DNA of 64,000 nt from NCBI GenBank assembly GCA_003550325.1, contig QKWP01000660.1:184821-248820 (forward strand). Reading direction: 5' to 3'. The notes below the pieces were generated by a model, which did no database searches, was not told the origin of the DNA, and saw only the letters and a program-made list of their open reading frames with translations. Shown in pieces: positions 24,827 through 38,034 of this stretch; position 1 is the stretch's first letter; each line of letters opens with the position of its first letter. Position numbers and translations under genes: made by a program. Source of the stretch: Gigaspora rosea. Lineage: Eukaryota > Glomeromycota > Glomeromycetes > Diversisporales > Gigasporaceae.

Positions 24827-25320
24827 CTTCAAGACCATATTCACGCTCTTTTATAACGTTAGAAATTCGTAATTCTCTTAATTTTTCTTTACCTTCCGCA
24901 ATCATTAACATGCGCTCCTCATATTCGAGCTTTTCCATCATCGTCATACCCGATTCTTTAGATTCATTATCATTCGAATTAATTTTTTGAGATTCCTGTG
25001 GTGCATCATCAGTTAAATCAATTATTTTTGATATTCGTTGTTCTTTATTTTGTCATTCATTGAAGAACCAGCTTTAGATTGCCGTTTAGCTATAGTATTA
25101 TATAAAAAAATATACAATTTAGTAAATGTAAATATTAAAACTAAATAAATTTTAAAAAAATATTTTAAAGAAAAAAATACAAACTACTTCGCTTAATTGC
25201 CAATTTTTTTCTCGCAATGTCATCTTTATCTTGACCGCCTATACTAACATTATAATTAGCTTTTATATCAATTCTTTTAAAATTGCGCATATCTAATTTT
25301 TTTCCTCTACGTAAAAAAAA
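24827..25320 (-). pseudogene. Decayed charged coiled-coil gene inside the TIR element
   Basis: Minus-strand exon 25310-25186 reads KKLDMRNFKRIDIKAN and ends ARKKLAIKRS. A likely intron ends in ATACTATAG near 25093. The next exon starts AKRQSKAGSSMNDKI and must shift frame to reach ISKIIDLTDDAPQESQKI, which then runs to EYEERMLMIAEGKEKLREL and stops at 24827. The family was not identified. A charged C-terminal helix of this style is common in Rhizophagus transposon-linked proteins (inference). Confidence 0.5.
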
Positions 25321-25479
25321 TCAAGTAATGAATATATATAATATAAAAAAATTATAATATTTTCCAATTAGCACATCCAATAAAGTAGGTAGATTCAGAA
25401 AGATCTTAAAATTAAAAATTTAATTTAATTATTACAGTATTATAAAACCTTTTAAATATTTATTACTTACTCAAAAGTA

Positions 25480-25779
25480 TTAGTATCCATATTGCTGGAT
25501 GAAATTTCTTGAAATATTCGCATCATAAGATAAGAATAATATCGACACATTCATGTGTTTGATTATGTAACTCAGATGCGGCAAATTCACAGAGTTTGAA
25601 CCTTGACAGGTTCGCATTTCACGTTTAACTTCAACACCAACGTTAATGTAAAAGTCTGGATCATCGTTGATGTAAAAGTCAGCATTTATCGTCAAAGTCA
25701 GTCTTAGGATCATCGTTAATATGAAAGTAAGAAACATCGTATGAAAGTTAGGATCATTGTTGGTTTCGAGATTATCCAT
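25480..25779 (-). CDS. Short hypothetical ORF, probably part of the decayed gene
   Basis: 99 codons from ATG, containing NNDPNFHT and NDDPDFYINV repeats and a central hydrophobic stretch. It lies upstream of the decayed minus-strand exons and may be their 5' exon. No family recognised and expression uncertain. Confidence 0.3.
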   Translation of the reverse strand: MDNLETNNDPNFHTMFLTFILTMILRLTLTINADFYINDDPDFYINVGVEVKREMRTCQGSNSVNLPHLSYIIKHMNVSILFLSYDANISRNFIQQYGY

Positions 25780-26224
25780 TTTGAGAAATTGAGTGTAAGT
25801 CAGAAGTCAAAAGTAAAATGCAAACTTTACATTGGTTGCCTTTAATTATTATTTAAAAATTACGAAAGTTTCTTACGTATGTTACATCATAAGAACTCTA
25901 ATATTGCATGATTTATTCGGCATTATCAAACTGCAAAACTATTATATCAATTAATGCCGAAAATTTTGATATATGCAATGATCTCGACGTCATTAATAGT
26001 CGATCATCTAACATACGTAACATACTTACAAGTATGAACATCTTTACTTATAAGTTTGATCCCTCTTTATACTTATAAGTATGATAAGTCTGGTTATTAA
26101 ATATACGAGTATAATATCTAAAATTGTACTACGCTACTACTTTTATTTTTCATACTATACTACTTTATATATTACTCCTTACATTTATGCCTGGTTATGC
26201 ACCTGATTCTTATATACAATTATA

Positions 26225-26483
26225 TGGGCTGCCGTCAATAGAAATAAGGCAGATTGACATTTTAAAAAAAATTAATACCTTAACTTTCATAGCACATATC
26301 TTGATGAATATTGAAGTTATCTTGATGAATTAATATTCAAAAGAAAGCCTAAGATCTAAGCTTTCTTTTGAATATTAAATCATCAAGATAGCCTCAAAAT
26401 CCATAGAGATATGCGCTGTAAAAGTTAAGGTATTAATTTTTTTTAAATTGTCAATCTGCCTTATTTCTATTAACGGCAGCCCA
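26225..26483. mobile_element. TA-flanked fold-back MITE, 259 bp
   Basis: Arms start TGGGCTGCCGTCAATAGAAA (left) and TGGGCTGCCGTTAATAGAAA (right, inward) and pair further inward through AAGGCAGATTGACA and ACCTTAACTTT. TA flanks both ends (26223-26224, 26484-26485). Nested in the 3-kb TIR element. Confidence 0.78.
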
Positions 26484-26845
26484 TATGATTTGATCACTTT
26501 GTTACCATTATAATTTTTAAATATATATTTATACTGTATAATCATATTATAAAAACAAATTGATAAAATTAAGGCAAATCTGAATTGGTAAATTTAATAA
26601 TTATAGGATTCAAATAATGGTTTAAAAGTAGGCAAAATCTATATACCGGTAAGCATTTTTATTTATAACAAATGCAGTAAGATTATAAGGAATGATTATT
26701 ATTTAACAAGAAATTATATTCCTAGTGATGATTTTTATATTGTTTTTATTAATCGTGAAAAATTCAGGAACTCAACTCGAATCCCGCGCAGATCCCCGCA
26801 TCACGCGCGGGATTTTTTAAAAAAATCGGGATTTGCCCATCACTA

Positions 26846-27468
26846 CTTATATTTCAATATTTTGCTTATGAAACCACTCTTTGGGTTCTGACAAAAAAGA
26901 TTTTCTACCACTAACTTGCTAATATCCGAGATTAAGTTGTTTATAAAGAAAGGTGAGGGGGTTCACTCGGGTGATCAATAAATTAAATTATTTCTATGTT
27001 TATAATATGTTTATAATAAAATAAGTTTCTTACAAGAAAGCTAACAGAACTTACTATGACTTATTATTATATGTTAGATATATATGCTGTTTATGTATTT
27101 GAAAAATCAAAGTTTCTGTAAAGAACCCTTACATTAACCTATGACCTAAATTTTACTAGTAAAATTATGTATTGTGTTGAACACCATTGGTGTGCTTTAG
27201 TATTATTCTTAAAGTTTGTATAGATATTTTAGAAATTAAGTCTAAATTTAATTTCTTGTTTTATAACATATATAAAATTTTATAAAACTATATAAAACAA
27301 AACTCCCGGTTATTAAAATATGAGATATAAAATTTTTTTTGAAAGTTTAAATTTGACCCGACCAACCAGGTTATTAAAAACTAATTAATTGATTATCACG
27401 ATCTTAGATGTATAATCTTTTAAAGTAATACACTTATTTGTGCTTGAAATTAATAAAAAATTAATACA
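26846..27468. other. Spacer with relic of a shared MITE core
   Basis: 26866-26905 repeats the core seen in the MITE at 21125 (TTTGCTTATGAAACCAC). The rest is AT-rich without a gene. AAAAATTAATACA at its end is the left target duplication of the next LINE. Confidence 0.45.
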
Positions 27469-29240
27469 AGAACACACAAAAAGAAATCTTGGATAATTAC
27501 TTCTAACCTGCACATCGGTAGAACCAGCCGCTCTTCAAAATCAACTATATACATCTGTCATTACTTAAATCTCAACAACCAGGCATCCCCTTGCCCTGGA
27601 TGTAAACTAAAAGATACATCCCTAAATACAAAGAATTGCTACTTTAAATACGATACAAATTATACTTACATCATACAAGTATCCTCCAATAAGAACATCC
27701 ACTCCAACCTCAAAGATATTGAATCTGCCCTTTCTACCTGTTACCCGAATAGAATATCTATTAGCACTCCTCTGACCGCTATGACAACTAACAGAGCCCG
27801 ACCACTTAAGGCCTTCACAACATTCCAAATAGAAATCTGGGAGGAACTAGCTAAAACTCAAAACAAACACCGCTCAGTGAACATTTTTATTTCGACCACC
27901 ATACCTCACAATAATCAAGCTACACCGTATGCAACTTGCTCACTTCAAAATACCTCGGCCACTTGGGGCTGTACCAACAAAAATTGGCCCAGCACTACAA
28001 ACTCAGCCCTTACTCTGTTTGCCTTCATATCTACAAGCTTCTTCCCTGGAACCATGATCTCTGTTACATCCAACAACCACAAATTCCTAACCTTACTACA
28101 ACAGACATATGACAACCCATCGCACTGACTATTAAATCTGGAAAAGAAGCAACACACCCAATCTTGTTTATACTAAAAGCGATCATTATGAACCTAAAAT
28201 TAAAATTCCGTTTCGATAAAGACCTAACCCACCCTCGCAAACCCGATAACTTCATGACACTGGACATCATACTACACCAATTACTATTCGACAAATACAC
28301 GCCAAACCTTCTCAATACACCATGTCCACATACTCTTAAAACAATTTTAAAAGATATCATAGAAATAAATAATCACGCTCTTTGGACCAACCAAAATAGA
28401 ATAAGTTACTGGATTAACCGATACCCAGACATACAAATTCGCCTCACTTTATATTACCTTTCCTTCGAAAAACGACCTCTCTATCTATCTACTAACCCAA
28501 TACTCTCACAATTAAAGAATTTCAAAGTAAAATTACTAACCAATGAACTCCCCACCTTCAAGACTCTTCACGAACGTAGCCCCTCTAAATATCAAGACTA
28601 CCGCTGTCCCCGTTGCCTTTCTTCAGAAGAAACTATCACGCATCTTATCTACTGTATTTCCAACAATTACTCTCTTATCTCCCTCCTCAAGGATACTATT
28701 CAAGCCTTAGCAACAGAATTGAAACTGGATCTAGTTCAACCGGTGGATTTCACATCGTCCTTTATTAATCTTCATATCAACAATCAACTACCACTAGGCT
28801 TTATCACTGCGGTCACATTAGCGCCCTTCGCAAGACCTTCTGACAAACTCAAATATGCACCAGCTCTACACTATTTAATAATTAAAATGATCTATCACGA
28901 AATTTGGCTTCCCTCTAGACAAATTCGTCACGATCCAGTTATTTCAGCACCCACCCCTTTACCTAACCCTAATAGAAGTTACCAATATAATAATTCTAAT
29001 AGACTTAGCACACCCTTCCAATCACGTTTAGACAAATACATCGCCCTCGGGCGTTCTTACCTATATAGCTTCGAAGACTGAGGTCTACCGACCCTAGCAC
29101 AGCTTAGGTCGAGAGTAAATTAGCTCTTACCCCTACTTCCCTACAATTTCCTTTTGATGTATATTTGTATAATTTCTTAAGACGAATTAATAAAGAATTA
29201 GAGGATAGACCTCGTTGTATAAAAAAAAAAAAAAAAAAAA
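27469..29240 (+). mobile_element. 5'-truncated LINE insertion with poly(A) and TSD
   Basis: Ends in an A-run at about 29220-29241 and is flanked by ATTAATACA on both sides (27460-27468 and 29241-29249). That fits target-primed reverse transcription and 5' truncation. The element is C-rich on the coding strand, unlike its surroundings. It keeps only the RNase H and zinc-finger end of the polyprotein plus a 3' untranslated tail with AATAAAG. Confidence 0.8.
27500..29081 (+). pseudogene. LINE RNase H and zf-RVT C-terminal polyprotein
   Basis: Frame 1 runs to a stop at 28127 and carries RNase H-like ATWGCTNKNWPSTTNSALTL. After a frame change near 28125-28165 the second frame (to 29081) continues with FRFDKDLTHPRKPDNF, where RNase H normally has its His/Asp end. 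It then has NQNRISYWINRYP, LPTFKTLHERSPSKY and the zinc motif CPRCLSSEETITHLIYC. At least one frameshift and the missing reverse transcriptase core make it inactive. The same domain order decays at 1-1.7 kb. Confidence 0.78.
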
Positions 29241-29403
29241 ATTAATACATGGTAATTGCTGTTTAAATTTAGCATTATTGTCTTTCCTTTATCTTTATAA
29301 TTTGTTTCACTTTAACAGTTGGAATATTTAGAAAATTTGTAGATATAATAATTACATAGATAATTTTCAGTAAATAATGGCTTACACTACGCATTATTCT
29401 ATT

Positions 29404-31953
29404 TTACTGCGTTATATTTAAACTAGGATTATTTGATTTTGTGATAAAGTCAATATTATTCCACCTAACATTCAAAGAAGTCAGCATGGTGTTCTTGCAA
29501 AATGCATCCACTAATGCTTTTTCTCCTTTTAATCCAAGATTATTTCTAAAAAGATTCAAAAAAGCCAATGTGGTGTTACTGCAAAGTTTATCTACTAATT
29601 CTTTTCCCTCTTCTGATCCAAGTATATTCGAATCAAGATCCAGAGAGATCAGAGTGATGTTCTTGCAAAGTGCACCTGCTAATGCTTTTCCTCCTTCTGA
29701 TCCAAGTTTATTATAACTGAGAATCAAATCTTTCAGCTTAGTGTTCTTGCAAAGTGCATCAGCTAATGCTTTTCTCCTTCTGATTCGAGATTATAATTCC
29801 AAAGATTCAAATATTTCAGCTTAGAGTTCTTGCAAAATGTATCTGCCAATGCTTTTCCTCCTTCTAATCCAAGATGATTATTCCAAAAGAAAGATTCAAA
29901 TATTTCAGTGTAGTGTTTTTGCAAAATGCATCTTCTAATGCTTTTCCTCCTTCAAGTCCCAGATGATTATAACCAAGTTTTAAATCTTTCAACCTAGTGT
30001 TCTTACAAGGTGCATCTTCTAATGCTTTCCCTCCTTTTGATACAAGATTATTATAACTAAGATCCAATGATATTAGTGTAGTGCTATTGCAAATGTATCT
30101 TCCAATCCAAGTTGATCACCAAAAAATCAGCGTGATTTTCTTGTAAATTTACCTGCCAATGCTTTCCTAAGAGTATTAGACAGAAAATCTATAGAAGTCG
30201 GCATGATATTCTTGCAAAGTACTGTACATTTGCTAGCGCTTTTCCTCCTTCTGATCCAAAATTATTATTAGGTTCAAGAAAGTCAGCGTGGAGTTATTAC
30301 AAAGGCATATTCCTCCTTTTGATCCAAGATTATTATAACCAAGTTCCAAAGAAATTAACGTGGTATTCTTGCAAAGCGTATCTGCTAATGTCTTTCATCC
30401 TTTTGATCCAAGATTATTATAACCATTATTTAAAGAGGCCAGCGTAGAGTTCTTGCAAGATGCAATTGCTAATTTTTTTCCTCCTTCTAATCCAAGATTG
30501 TTCTCTTGAAAATTCGAAGAGATTATCTTGGTATTCTTGCAAAGTGCTCTATTAACTCGTTTAAATTTTCAATCCGCATTTGCGAGAAAAATTCCGGGTT
30601 GAAGCAATTTTTGATCTTCAGGACTACATTTGCTATTTTCGAGAATTTTTTCATAAATTTCTAATGTTTTGAGAAATTTACATTATCCAAACCATTTATG
30701 TGCTTCGTTTCTTAAAATTCTCAAGAACACTGTTGTCCTGCGCTGAAATCTTTGAATTTATCATATCAGGTAAATAAAGTGGAGATGATTTAATATCAAG
30801 TGAATTTACGAGTGCCTTATATTATCCAGGTAACGTAAAGAAATTTCTCTATTTTGCGCTGATGTTTCAAAAGAATGGTCTCGACTTAAAGTTTCATTAG
30901 AATAAATTGGTTTAAAATAGTGAGAATTAATTTTGTTTCTGAACGATTAGAAAGGTCCTCATCCAACATTTTTTGTAAAGTTCAATATATTGAAATGGTG
31001 CATCTTCTATAGGTTCCCCTTTATTTCCTTGAGCTACGTAGTAATAGACTGCCATTTTTAATTCAAAGTTTTGGAATCCCAAAGAATTAATCTAAAGCTA
31101 CAAACGTCGGATTTCTAGTTACATAGGTTCAATATACTCCGACATTCCATGAATAATTGAGTTCGAAGTCATAGACATTTCATTTATTTGTTTTTGATGA
31201 TTAAAATTCTTCGAATGCTAAATTACTCGAATATTAATGAATTTTTAAATAAAATTCAGTAAAATGTATAGTACTTACAAGATCTCGATAAATAATAATA
31301 TTATCATGTAAAAATAAAAGTCCGAGTGCAATTTTTATAGCGTAAAATTTGCTTTTAGGTATTCTCGTAAATTCCTTAATTAGCATATTATAAAAACCAT
31401 ATTATAATGTCCGTTGTTATTTATATATTCGATATAATAAATATTTTTTAAGCATGAATATTATTTGATACCTTCAAAAATCATAAATCTTTTTTTTTTT
31501 TTAACTTTTGTGACCCGATAGAACAAAATAACATTTGGGTGATAACCAAATTTTTCGTAATAGTTTAAGCTAATTACACGAATTACCGGTATAAGAATTT
31601 ATTATTCTAAAATGGATGCAATAAAATTTCAATATAACAAATAGTCCTCATTAATGAAATCTTAAATAAAGTTTTTCATCTATATTTATATCAATTTTAA
31701 GGCATTTAAGGGCAACTATTAATTCACTGTCTCTATTTAAAACACTTTCAAAACTTCCAATGCCGATCACAATAGGGTCTATAAATTTATTATATTCGAG
31801 ATAATTAATATTCACGAAAATAGCTTTTCAAGCCATTCTTCTGGTATATCTTCCATGAATTTTATACTATTACGGGAATATTGTGGGGCGTGGATCAACG
31901 GCTTATTTTCAAGCTCAAATATAATATTTCCTCCTTCCATCATTTGTATTTAT
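29404..31953 (-). pseudogene. TKL kinase - RNI/LRR pseudogene
   Basis: Read on the minus strand from 31953: MMEGGNIIFELENKP, then EDIPEEWLEK, then after a one-base shift NINYLEYNKFIDPIVIGIGS and LIVALKCLKI (kinase N-lobe). Next come KIALGLLFLHDN with IIYRDL (catalytic loop) near 31290, and QGNKGEPIEDAPFQYIELYKKCW near 31000 (C-lobe end, quoted in part). A linker with EIYEKILENSKCSPEDQKLL leads to about twelve LRR units (ALCKNTTLISLDL..NLGSEGGKAL). Open stretches survive at 30067-29864 and 29727-29404. Multiple stops and shifts. An original kinase-LRR fusion is inferred; the two parts may also be neighbours by chance. Confidence 0.75.
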
Positions 31954-32850
31954 TTATTTCCTTTCCGTCAATCGTCCCTGAATTAGTTAGACCTTCAATT
32001 ACCAAAAAACTTGGGTTTCAAGAAAAACGTAGCGACCATTGTGTGTAGTTCCAAATTAGCATCGTCTAAGATTTTAATTATATAAATTTCTTTGGTAAAA
32101 TATAGAAATATAATATTTTCAAAGTATTTTATTAGTAAATATAGTAATTAAAAAATTTGAAATTTATTAGTTTGAAAGATTGCTAAATATTTAGACATTA
32201 GTTAAACCTTCTTTAAGTTCAGTTCTCAAAGATTTTCAAAAATATAAATATATTAAAAAATTTCAATTACTAATGGAAAAACTGTATTTACTAAGTTTAA
32301 ACAGTATATTATATAGTCAAATATCTCTAAATGCATTCTCTATAAGTACCAATCCTCCCTAAATATATACTCAAATTCTGCCTAAATATATATTTGACCT
32401 TTTTTTTATTATTATTAAATCTTTTTAAATGCACACATTGTAACAACATGTATTTAGAAATGAACCTTAAAAATCTTATAACTCACCATAAAAGCAATAT
32501 TTTAAAAATCTGAAAAGTATTATTGTTCTCTATAATTAGTTCTATAAAGGGCCAAATGGTCTTTTAAAGTATTGTTTTAAGGGCGTGATATTTTTATTAG
32601 TTTAGTATAGACTACCGGTACCATATTTAAATTTTGATTTGATGCAAATTTTTAATTTGACGTATGGCATCAATATTTGGTAAATTTCTTACGCAATATT
32701 GTAAATATAATATGTAGCTTTCACATATAGTGCTTTCTTTTTTTTTTTTAAAAAAAAAAAAAATATATATATATATACATATAAGTTATATAGTAATTAG
32801 AGAAGAAATCATCGTATTAGGATGCTTAGGTGCAAATTTAACAAGCTTAA
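31954..32850. other. AT-rich spacer
   Basis: No gene recognised. A short T-run/A-run/TA repeat lies at 32730-32780. Confidence 0.45.
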
Positions 32851-33424
32851 TGGCACACTTTTTTTTTTATAAACCCCAAGATAGCATTATCTGGGGACGT
32901 CATTGACGTCAATTTTATTTATCAACCTGATACTGGGGCCTTCTAATCCAGGTCCACTTTAATAATGACGTTTTAGAAATAATAAAATTTGCAATAACCA
33001 CCAGATAAAAATAGGTTTAAACTAATTTTGATGAAATAATTGATAAATGTCGCGTTCACTCAGCATAAATTGGTGCATTTTAAAAAACTTTAGGCCTGAA
33101 CCTATAAAAATTTTTTGATATATAACTCCCATATTTTCATAACAAAAAACATATAAATTCACAATTATTTAAATAAAATTCTATTCCAGCTATTTTATAA
33201 ATTGAGACACTTGAAAAATTTTCGATGCCGAATCTATAATTTTTTGATGTTGGCTGGTGTTAGTAGCATATTGATTTCGGTTAGCACAAAGCTTTTTATC
33301 TACTCCTAGAATTAGCTATAAAATAAATAGTGGGAATTTAGATATGGTTTGTTCCGGAAATATGAACATTTCCGGTATGATAAACGGATATTTGTTGGAA
33401 ATTTTTATAGGGACCAGTGTGCCA
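32851..33424. repeat. Possible TIR element (TGGCACACT ends)
   Basis: TGGCACACT at 32851 and AGTGTGCCA ending at 33424 are inverted, and both are followed inward by T-rich then ATAAA sequence. No convincing target duplication and no gene. Confidence 0.45.
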
Positions 33425-35748
33425 TGATAAAGTTCATTGTTTAGAGAATATAACAATGTTTTAGATCTTTATGATTAGGGTAATCAAATCAACTTATCCA
33501 AATCTTCTTTGATTACTGCCTGGATTGAATTAAAGCTTAGATCTAGTCAAATCCAGCAATTAATTATAAGGTAATGATAATTGTTATGTATTAAAAGCTT
33601 TAAATTTATTAGCAAAAAAAAAGTACATTTATTATTAAATTATTAAATTTTTATGACCTTTCATAATATGAATGGTTTGCTAAGTAAATCTGTCCTGTGC
33701 CCCTAATAAAGTTGGGCAGGCGGTTTTTCTAATTATAATGACTGCAAATTTACTAAAGTTGACTCACATCACGAAGTTATTTTTATGTAGACTTATGTAT
33801 TTAAAAATTATATGTAAGTCTACAAACCCAATGTAGACTTACATAGCATAATTTATACATAAATGTAATTTTTAAATAATATTTATTTAACAGTTATGTA
33901 ACGAAAATTTAAAATATAAAAATGTGTTAAGTAGCCAAATAAGTAAAATGTAGAATGAAATAAAAGTTATAATTAAGGTTAGGGTTAGAATTAGAGTTGG
34001 CGTTAGGGGTAAAATTGCGAGAGGAGCATTTTTAATTAAAAATACAACAGGGGTTACCCTAGTAAAATTTTGAGATATTGACTATTTCTTTTTCTTAAAA
34101 TTTATATAAAAATTTATTTATATTTATAATATATAAAGGTTACATAATTATATACGTAAAATTTATTAATATATAATGTTTATATAATATTTTTATCTAA
34201 ATTTTACGATATATAAGATTTATATAAAATTGTTATTTAAATTTTACGATATATAAAAGTTATATAGTTATAATATATAAAATTTATTAATATATAAAAA
34301 TTTATGTAAAAAATTTATTTAGATATTTATAGCATAAAAAAGTTGCTTAATTATTATACATAAAATTTATAAATATATAACATTTACATAAGCCTTTTTT
34401 ATAGATTTATTTTTATATATATTCAAATAAATTTTACATAAATTCTATATTAAATAACATATAAAAATTAACATATATAATTTTTATATAGTATTCTATA
34501 TAATATTTATGTAAAGTTGTAGATCTATGTATATTTTATAAAAAATGTACTTGCTGATGCAGTAGATGACGAAAAATTGATAAAATATCTTTCAAAGAAA
34601 TTCATATACTGTAATCATGAAGCTAATTTTAGCATCGGTATTACCTTCATTTCGATCTGAATATTAATACAGGGACGACGATTGAACAGTTCTGTAGATC
34701 ATCCGGACCATAAAGTCCTATGTTACGAACAACAAATAGGAAATGACAATCTTTGTAATTCAATTTCTCCGTAATAAAGTCTTGATTTTCATAAATTAAA
34801 TATACTGTATCTCAGAAGTTACCTTTCAATTTTTGACATTCAAAATTGCGCAAATAACTTGGTCATTTCTGAGATATCTATTTAAAATTTTTAAATTTAA
34901 TAATATATATTGTATTTGTAATTCATTAATGAAGATATAAAATTCGAATCTACAAATCTCTAATTTAAAAAATGTGCTTGATGCTGAAATCGGCCAAGTT
35001 CATGAAATTTCTTTTAATCTTTTAAAAAATTTAGGTATTTATTTAAACCTAGATTTACTGTGATGAAACGAATTGCATAACTATGGAGTTTTCGTTTCGT
35101 TTAGAAAATAAAAGGTTCCATTAATATCCTATGTACCTATGTGTAAAGAAGTTCATTAATGTTGTAAATGGCAATGAAAGTTAAGTTAATAAGTTAATTT
35201 AGAATTATTAGCGTTAGAGTTGGGATGAGAATTAGATTTTAGTGTAATTAATATGTTTCAATCCAAATGGTCATTTTCACTTATAACATTATACGTGATT
35301 CTCTCTTACTTTTGTGAATTGTCCATTAGATATTTAAGAGGTGTATAATTTATTTCCTGCAATGTGATGAAATAAATACAGAGAGTTGTCCGATGATTAT
35401 ATGACACCAACAGCTTTTTGAATCATCTGCAGGAAATTTTTAGCATACTTTGCCTCATGAAAAAATTTTTATAATTTTAAATGGCAATACTAATAATCAT
35501 TTTTCAATAATTTAATTTTATTTGCATTTTTACATGTTTAAAATTATTAATAACAGCCAAGCATTGAAATTAATTATGTAATTTTTTGTAGGGGTTAAAA
35601 AATTCTTCAGATCAATTTTACAGATATAATAATATATATATTGTAGTCGATACACGTAGAGGAGTAAGCCTCTTTAACAAATGAAATTACATAATTAATG
35701 ACAGTACAGTGTCCTAATTGAAGATTAATGAATTTATTACAAATAATC
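33425..35748. repeat. Gene-free region with AT-rich tandem and inverted repeats
   Basis: 33787-33850 has an inverted repeat of GTAGACTTA. 33975-34010 has GGTTAGGG-like degenerate motifs. 34080-34520 is an irregular array of TATATAAAATTTATT and TTTTACGATATATAA units. The remainder to 35748 is AT-rich 3' flank of the AAA ATPase gene without a recognised gene. Confidence 0.5.
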
Positions 35749-38034
35749 TCAATCATTATTTTTTTTCATTTCACTGGTTTCTTGCCTAAACTCTTGAATA
35801 ATTTTAATAACATCAACTACATTTTCTGCAGTTAATTCTTTGCCTTTATTCTTAGCCAACAATCTTGCGGCATGAAGAATATTACGAATTTCACGACCAT
35901 TAAGTTCGTAATCAGAAAAGTCATCAGCTTTAAGCGGCAAATTGGCACGTTTGATGAATTTTGACCATATTTGACGTCTTTCAACCTGTCCGAGTTTTGG
36001 ATAATGGAGAAACATGTTCACTCGCGAACATACTGCATCATCAAAAGTTATTACTCGATTTGTTGTTAAGAAAATGACACCTGTAGAATTAGCGATTTGA
36101 TAATGATGAAATTATTAAAGTTTTCTGTACATATATATATATATATATTTAAATAATAAATATTAAAGCGATAAGAACAAATTTGATACCTTGGTAGTAC
36201 TCTAGTAAACGCAAAAATATTCCAACCATTGTATTACGGATTAGATCAATTGTATTACGTTTTTCAAGGTAGATATCAGCTTCATCTAGTAAAATGACAG
36301 CTTTCCAAGTATAAGCGATATCTAGAATTTTAACTAATTCTTTTTCTAGTCTATTTACGAAAAGAATAAAGATAACCATATTAATACCATTATTAAATGA
36401 AATAAACTTTATAAATATTACGTAAAAAAAAATACTACATACGATTCAGGAGTTGATCCAAGTTCGCGTACTGTGAGTATCCATAATGGCAATTTTAGAT
36501 ATTCTGCTACGCTTTGAGCGGTCAAAGTTTTTCCTGTACCAGGTGGTCCATAGCATAAAAAGATACAACCATTACCCTTATTGGTGATAGGATCTAATGA
36601 TTTCTCTGGTAAATGTAGACCATTTACAAGTCCATTGCAATTAGTCGTTTGAGCTGGATCACGATATTGACTTACTAATCCTTCAAGCATATTTTTTTTA
36701 TATTGTGGCATTACAATATGATCAAGGGCATCAGAATCAAAAATAATATCTGAAAATTTCGAGACTTCGAATAAACCCCATTCTTTTAATGCAAAACTAA
36801 ATCCATATACTACAGCAGGAGCGAGGAAGTAATTAGCATCTTGATCAAGTTCACCCTTTTGTAGATAATTGTTCTTTTCTTTAAGCATTCTAATATCACA
36901 TTTGTTTGGTGGTTTGGCATCACCCATTGGATAATCGGGATTCATAGTTGAAAAACTTTGAATATCAATCATAACACGACCATCAGCTCTAATTTTCTCT
37001 ATCCAATCATTTCGAATTCTCAATAATGGGCCTTCATAATTCATATATTGATTTCCTTGAGTAAGTTTAAAGTATTGTTTTCCATTTGCAATTATGCTTT
37101 CCTTGAGGAAATCTTCAGATGTTGAAAGTTTATATGGAACAACAAGTAAATCAGAGAAGTTCACATCGCCATTGAATTGATCGATTTCTCGTACTATTTG
37201 GCAACGTTTAAATCCAACTCCATCATATTTTATCACATTAATGGTAATTATAAATACTTTTCTACCACATCTTACTTTTTCTGTTACAGAGGCAATAATA
37301 CCTCCGACCTGTTGACCAGATAATTCACATCGACTACAGACCAAAATATAATTAGTAAATTATATAAATAAATTACTTAAAAAATATGCCTTTTTACTCG
37401 AATTTAATACTTACTACCATACTGGAACTTTTTCAGTATAAAACACCCATAGCATTTCATATGAAACTTTTTTATGTGTAATCATTATTTCACGAGCTTT
37501 TATCGTTTGTTTAAATTCTTGTTCAAGAAATCTGATCAAACGTTTTATATTGACAACATTTTCCAAATCAGTTATTCTGCCTAATATATGATTAAAGTAT
37601 TAAATATTTTAAATATCAAAATTTATTTATTCAATGTCGTTACAAAAAAAAAAATATATTCCCATAAGATTTGAAATTAACTTACTAGTAATATTTTTAA
37701 GATCCTCCATCATAAGAAATAATTCTCGAGCTCCCACAGAATATTTGGGGTTATCTTCATCAGCTTCATCAGAAATTTTTTTATTTGGAAGGATACCTTT
37801 CAAGATTTCAGTCAACTTTGGAGAACTCACTTCAACATGCGGGTTGCCACCACGCGGATATACGATCACAAAGGGGTTGATATTAATGCTTTCGATTTTT
37901 ACCCTACGTTCCATTTTATCATAATAATCATCGTACCATTCTTCAAAACATGGCCACTTCCAGTCATCTTTATCAACAACTAAAGTGGTCATGGGTGTAT
38001 CTTCTGGTTTCTCAATAAGAACATTATTTTCCAT
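35749..38034 (-). CDS. AAA ATPase, DUF7025-type
   Basis: Five exons (38034-37686, 37580-37415, 37333-36443, 36350-36190, 36080-35749) give an uninterrupted 632-residue protein. The N-terminal half, with YDGVGFKRCQIVREID, PYKLSTSEDFL and MIDIQSFSTMNPDYP, matches the domain called DUF7025 in fungal AAA proteins. GFSFALKEWGLFEV leads into the ATPase: Walker A GPPGTGKT (about 434), Walker B ILLDEAD (488-494), sensor FLTTNR (526-531), SRVNMFLHYP and NGREIRN near the end. Such proteins are usually 600-750 residues and their substrates are unknown; remodelling of protein complexes is the general AAA role. All splice sites are GT-AG and no defect is seen, so this is the best preserved host gene here. 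Confidence 0.9.

Larger units (their letters stand above)
23837..26845. mobile_element. 3-kb TIR-bounded element (TAGTGATGGGCAA ends)
   Basis: Left end TAGTGATGGGCAA and right end, read inward, TAGTGATGGGCAA. Both are followed by GC-rich subterminal blocks (GATCTGCGC, CCTGCGCGGGATTTTT on the left; AATCCCGCGCG, GATCTGCGCGGGATTC on the right). These ends resemble hAT termini, but no 8-bp duplication is visible (ATAAAGAA versus CTTATATT). It could be an old element or two unrelated ends of one family. It contains a decayed minus-strand gene and a nested TA-flanked MITE. Confidence 0.6.

Noticed and set aside
32851..33424. hAT call for the TGGCACACT element
   Set aside because: The ends are inverted but flanks AAGCTTAA and TGATAAAG do not match, so the superfamily was left open.
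33975..34010. Telomeric repeat (TTAGGG)
   Set aside because: Only a few degenerate GGTTAG/GTTAGGG motifs, not a uniform array; the same holds near 2250, 23290 and 50110-50330.
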